From the NCBI GenBank assembly GCA_003343905.1, contig QAKI01000030.1:1-8364 (forward strand): a stretch of DNA of 8,364 nt. Reading direction: 5' to 3'. How positions within the stretch are numbered: the stretch's first letter is position 1; every line of letters starts with the position of its first letter. The DNA is from Subdoligranulum variabile (GTDB lineage Bacteria; Bacillota; Clostridia; Oscillospirales; Ruminococcaceae). Below are positions 6,281-8,364 of the stretch, piece after piece. The position numbers and the translations under genes are program-made. The notes beneath the pieces were generated by a model. It made no database searches, was not told the origin of the DNA, and saw only the letters and a list, made by a program, of their open reading frames with translations.

Positions 6281-6463
6281 ATGCGTATCGAAAAAGTCAT
6301 TAGCTGGCTTATCAGGCAGATTCCGGACCGCTTTTTTGACGTTTTATCCGGAACCGAATGCGCGGAAATTGATGGTATTGCGCATGACGGTTTACTGCAT
6401 GATACTGAACACAAGACAGCATACCCTGTTGCAGGAAGAGGTTTCCGAAAGGTGGATAACTGA
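6281..6463 (+). CDS. Small hypothetical protein, 60 residues, first ORF of the rightward unit
   Basis: I do not recognise this protein. It begins MRIEKVISWLIRQIPDRFF, an amphipathic, basic-aromatic helix that might touch a membrane, and continues as an acidic, His-containing tail (ECAEIDGIAHDGLLHDTEH). There are two acidic/His patches but only one cysteine, and no known domain. The case for translation is good: AAAGGGGG (6268-6275) lies 5 bases before the ATG, and a TATAAT is about 27 bases further upstream. It ends 117 bases before the sigma factor gene. It may be a real small protein, a leader peptide, or the truncated start of a longer gene. Nothing recognisable continues in the other frames. 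Confidence 0.5.
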   Translation: MRIEKVISWLIRQIPDRFFDVLSGTECAEIDGIAHDGLLHDTEHKTAYPVAGRGFRKVDN

Positions 6464-6580
6464 TCGGATGCTATCAGTCCATCACATCATCATGGCACCG
6501 ACAGTTCCCGGACCCCATCCCCGACAGCATCAGAACCAATATCCTCCCGCTATGCGGTGTATTTAACGAGAGAGTCATAA
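6464..6580. other. Gap between small ORF and ECF sigma gene
   Basis: A 6-bp stem (ACTGAT/ATCAGT, 6459-6478, loop of 8) overlaps the stop of the small ORF. It has no T-run and is weak. No promoter stands out. A possible ribosome site, GAGAG, lies just before the ATG at 6581. Confidence 0.35.
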
Positions 6581-7123
6581 ATGGAGCAACTGAACGGCAC
6601 GCCGCCTTGCCTTACGAAGGCGTGGAAGAAGCATGAACACGAACTTCTTTGCTGGTTACTCAGACAAGTGGGTAATGAGGCTGATGCTGATGATCTGATA
6701 CAGGAAACCTTTCTCCGGGCAATACGACAACAGGGGAAATTCTGTGCCATCGTGAATGCCAGAGCCTGGCTGTTTGAGGTTGCCCGGCATCTGCTTATTG
6801 ATAAAAGCCGCCAGCAGCGTCCATTTATGCCTCTCCACGATGATTTATCATTGCCGGATAATACGCCTGAAACTGTCGACTCACTGGCTGGTTGTCTGCC
6901 CCGCATCCTGGATAAAATGGCAGAGTCTGATCGGATTATCCTTACGCTCTGTGATCTTGAGGGGATGAAACAGGCTGAGTTTGCAGACCGAAATGGTCTG
7001 ACACTTGCGGCAACCAAATCGCGTTTATCCCGGGCGAGGGATAGGCTGCATAGGAAACTTTCCAGCAATTGCCAGATCAGACTGGATGAGTATGGTCGGG
7101 TATGTTGTTTCACTCCCAAGTGA
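6581..7123 (+). CDS. sigZ: ECF-type RNA polymerase sigma factor, SigZ-like
   Basis: A 180-residue group IV sigma factor that directs RNA polymerase to a small set of promoters. Region 2 is clear: HEHELLCWLLRQVGNEADADDLIQETFLRA is read in about residues 18-47, with the core-binding DDLIQETF, followed by the -10 recognition segment NARAWLFEVARHLLIDKSR (59-77). A short linker leads to region 4 with its helix-turn-helix (about 115-160, including LTLCDLEGMKQAEFA and SRLSRARDRLHRKL). The C-terminal tail (Cys164, Cys175, Cys176) resembles the cysteine-bearing tails of SigZ-type factors and could bind metal or metalloid; this is inference. No anti-sigma gene is next to it. The neighbour downstream is a DUF318/ArsP-type permease, its likely target. 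GAGAG lies upstream of the ATG. It is the second ORF of the rightward unit. Confidence 0.85.
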   Translation: MEQLNGTPPCLTKAWKKHEHELLCWLLRQVGNEADADDLIQETFLRAIRQQGKFCAIVNARAWLFEVARHLLIDKSRQQRPFMPLHDDLSLPDNTPETVDSLAGCLPRILDKMAESDRIILTLCDLEGMKQAEFADRNGLTLAATKSRLSRARDRLHRKLSSNCQIRLDEYGRVCCFTPK

Positions 7124-7279
7124 AGAATCTGTTTCCCCTTCTGGGGTTACCGATAAGCTATTGCAGTGAAATCCTGTTCAATAACATTTCTCAGCAAATG
7201 AAATAAATCGAAAAAAACTGCATCCTTTTCTGTCAAACAGCGTCTTCCCGAAAAACAACCTTCGTGAGGCCTGTCCGTT
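7124..7279. other. Intergenic region between sigZ and permease
   Basis: A 156-base, AT-rich gap. It contains a small CCCC-TTCT-GGGG hairpin soon after the sigma factor stop, without a T-run, and a candidate ECF promoter at 7219-7244. GAGG at 7266-7269 is the permease ribosome site. No gene is visible. Confidence 0.45.
7219..7244 (+). promoter_or_regulatory. Candidate ECF sigma promoter before the permease
   Basis: TGCATCC (7219-7225) and CGTC (7241-7244), separated by 15 bases, have the general shape of ECF promoters (an -35 ending in CC or ATCC, and a CGTC/CGT -10). The start site would fall near 7251, about 30 bases before the permease ATG. The actual consensus of this sigma factor is unknown to me, and a motif of this kind can occur by chance. 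Confidence 0.3.
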
Positions 7280-8332
7280 ATGTTCCAGATTTTCACTGAT
7301 TTCGCCACCTGGCTGGTCTATGAATGCCTTAGTCTGAGTCCTGCAACCAAACTCGGGGAGGCGATCCACTTTTTTGTCGAAGACGTGAGCAAAATTTTCG
7401 TTCTCTTGCTGGTCATGATCTACTTTGTGGCCATACTACGGGCCTCGCTGGATATTGAGAGGGTAAGAAACTATCTTGCAGGTAAGCACCGTGGAATGGG
7501 GTATTTACTGGGCTCCTGCTTTGGCGCCGTTACTCCGTTCTGTTCCTGCTCAAGTATCCCGGTATTTCTGGGGTTTACTTCGGCTGGTATCCCCCTCGGG
7601 ATTACCATGGCCTTTCTCATCACATCCCCCCTTATCAATGAAGTCGCCGTCCTGCTTCTGGTCAGCCTGCTCGGATGGAAGTTCACGCTCATTTATATTG
7701 CTGTCGGAATGGCTGTTGGTATGGCTGGCGGTGCTTTTCTTGATCGGATTAAGGCCGAACGCTGGTTAGCCGATTTTGCCGCCGATGCCCTCAGAGACGG
7801 GCAGCAACATCAAACTGATGAGATCCGACAATCTACCATGGCACCGCATATGCCTCTCTCAAAGCGACATGCCTTTGCTAAAGAGGAAACTTTCACCATT
7901 TTTAAGCGTGTCTGGCTCTGGGTCATTCTCGGAGTAGGACTTGGTGCGGCATTGCATGGATTTGTGCCCGACGGATGGATCGCGTCGCATCTCGGTGCCG
8001 GTCAGTGGTGGACTGTCCCTGTAGCTGTGCTGGTTGGCATACCTCTCTATTCCAATGCTACCGGTGTGATCCCTGTGATGGAGAGTCTGATCACGAACGG
8101 CCTGCCAGTGGGGACAACTCTGGCTTTTTGCATGAGCACTGTGGCTGCCAGCTTTCCTGAGTTCATTCTGCTCAAACAGGTGATGAAGTGGCAATTACTG
8201 TGCACCCTGCTGTTGCTGTTGTTGACCTCTTTCACACTGGTTGGCTGGATTTTTAACGTTGTATTCCCGTTAATTCCCTGTAAGCGTCGTCTCAGCACCG
8301 TCTGGCAGATCCTGATATTCCTGAGAGGATAG
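7280..8332 (+). CDS. DUF318/ArsP-family permease (predicted metalloid or organoarsenical exporter)
   Basis: Inner-membrane permease of 350 residues, of the family that includes ArsP (methylarsenite and aromatic arsenical efflux) and related metal exporters. Two hydrophobic halves are joined by a cytosolic loop rich in Gln, His and charged residues (about 172-208). The family signature TPFCSCSSIPVF lies at 85-96 (Cys88, Cys90), and the second half repeats the pattern with PLYSNATGVIPV (about 256-267) and AFCMSTVAASFPEFILLKQ (282-300). Unlike characterised ArsP proteins, the second-half site shows Tyr-Ser-Asn rather than cysteines, so the substrate may differ; Cu, Zn or other thiophilic ions are possible. 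GAGG lies 10 bases before the ATG. The extreme C-terminus (CKRRLSTVWQILIFLRG) is atypical after the FNVVFPL end of the last helix and may come from fused flanking DNA. It follows the ECF sigma gene. Confidence 0.85.
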   Translation: MFQIFTDFATWLVYECLSLSPATKLGEAIHFFVEDVSKIFVLLLVMIYFVAILRASLDIERVRNYLAGKHRGMGYLLGSCFGAVTPFCSCSSIPVFLGFTSAGIPLGITMAFLITSPLINEVAVLLLVSLLGWKFTLIYIAVGMAVGMAGGAFLDRIKAERWLADFAADALRDGQQHQTDEIRQSTMAPHMPLSKRHAFAKEETFTIFKRVWLWVILGVGLGAALHGFVPDGWIASHLGAGQWWTVPVAVLVGIPLYSNATGVIPVMESLITNGLPVGTTLAFCMSTVAASFPEFILLKQVMKWQLLCTLLLLLLTSFTLVGWIFNVVFPLIPCKRRLSTVWQILIFLRG

Positions 8333-8360
8333 TGGACACCAAATATGGTGGACGCTATCC
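8327..8360. repeat. Imperfect inverted repeat at right edge (terminator or IS end)
   Basis: GGATAGTGGACACC and GGTGGACGCTATCC form arms matching at 11 of 14 positions around a 6-base AT loop, overlapping the permease stop codon. The TGGACACC and GTGGAC repeats look like an insertion-sequence terminus (IS3-like ends start with TG), but I cannot name the element. The window ends before it could be resolved. It might equally be a terminator stem; no T-run is visible within the window. Confidence 0.35.
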
Positions 8361-8364
8361 ATGA

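Noticed and set aside
6459..6478. ACTGAT/ATCAGT stem after the small ORF as a terminator
   Set aside because: Only six base pairs, an eight-base loop, low GC and no T-run.
6336..6566. Plus-strand frame of 76 codons between the control region and sigZ
   Set aside because: It overlaps the better-supported ORF at 6281, has no ribosome site, and its Pro/His-rich end looks non-coding.
6550..7119. Minus-strand open frame of 189 codons opposite the sigma factor gene
   Set aside because: Low-complexity Ser/Arg/Cys protein, no ribosome site, and the plus strand encodes a clear ECF sigma factor.
1..8364. CRISPR arrays, tRNA or rRNA genes, riboswitches, replication origins
   Set aside because: Read through on both strands; no regularly spaced repeats, cloverleaf or iteron pattern was seen.

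Overview
The window looks like an accessory metal(loid)-resistance segment from an enterobacterial (gammaproteobacterial) plasmid or island. Three things point there: the Ars proteins closely resemble those I recall from plasmid R773; bases 1-50 match the left end of IS26 as I remember it; and gene density, start sites and Shine-Dalgarno signals are typical of Enterobacteriaceae. No housekeeping gene, tRNA, rRNA or CRISPR array is present.

Layout. Bases 1-50 are an IS26 terminus whose transposase would read leftwards out of the window. Bases 58-6162 are one long leftward (minus-strand) arsenic operon, in transcription order: arsR (repressor), a low-molecular-weight-phosphatase-type arsenate reductase, arsD (As(III) chaperone), arsA (pump ATPase), arsB (arsenite carrier), arsC (glutaredoxin-type arsenate reductase), a second LMW-phosphatase-type arsenate reductase, and a dual-specificity/tyrosine-phosphatase-like protein. 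Bases 6163-6280 are a divergent control region. Rightwards from it lie a 60-codon unknown ORF, an ECF sigma factor (SigZ-like) and a DUF318/ArsP-family permease. The last ~35 bases hold an imperfect inverted repeat that may be a terminator or the edge of another IS.

How it should work. Arsenate is reduced by up to three reductases of two unrelated folds. Arsenite is passed by ArsD to ArsA and expelled by ArsAB, or by ArsB alone. ArsR senses As(III) through a Cys32-x-Cys34-xx-Cys37 site. Its likely operator (ATTCGA-4-TCGAAT) sits next to the -35 of the ars promoter and also overlaps the probable -35 of a rightward promoter, so the sigma factor/permease unit is probably in the same regulon.

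Main oddities: (1) arsA carries a one-base insertion near 3608-3610 that shifts the second ATPase half out of frame, so this copy probably does not make a full ArsA; (2) arsenic-responsive control appears to be shared with an ECF sigma/permease pair that has no anti-sigma gene; (3) the operon carries a redundant set of reductases and phosphatases; (4) a short unknown ORF has very strong translation signals in the divergent leader.
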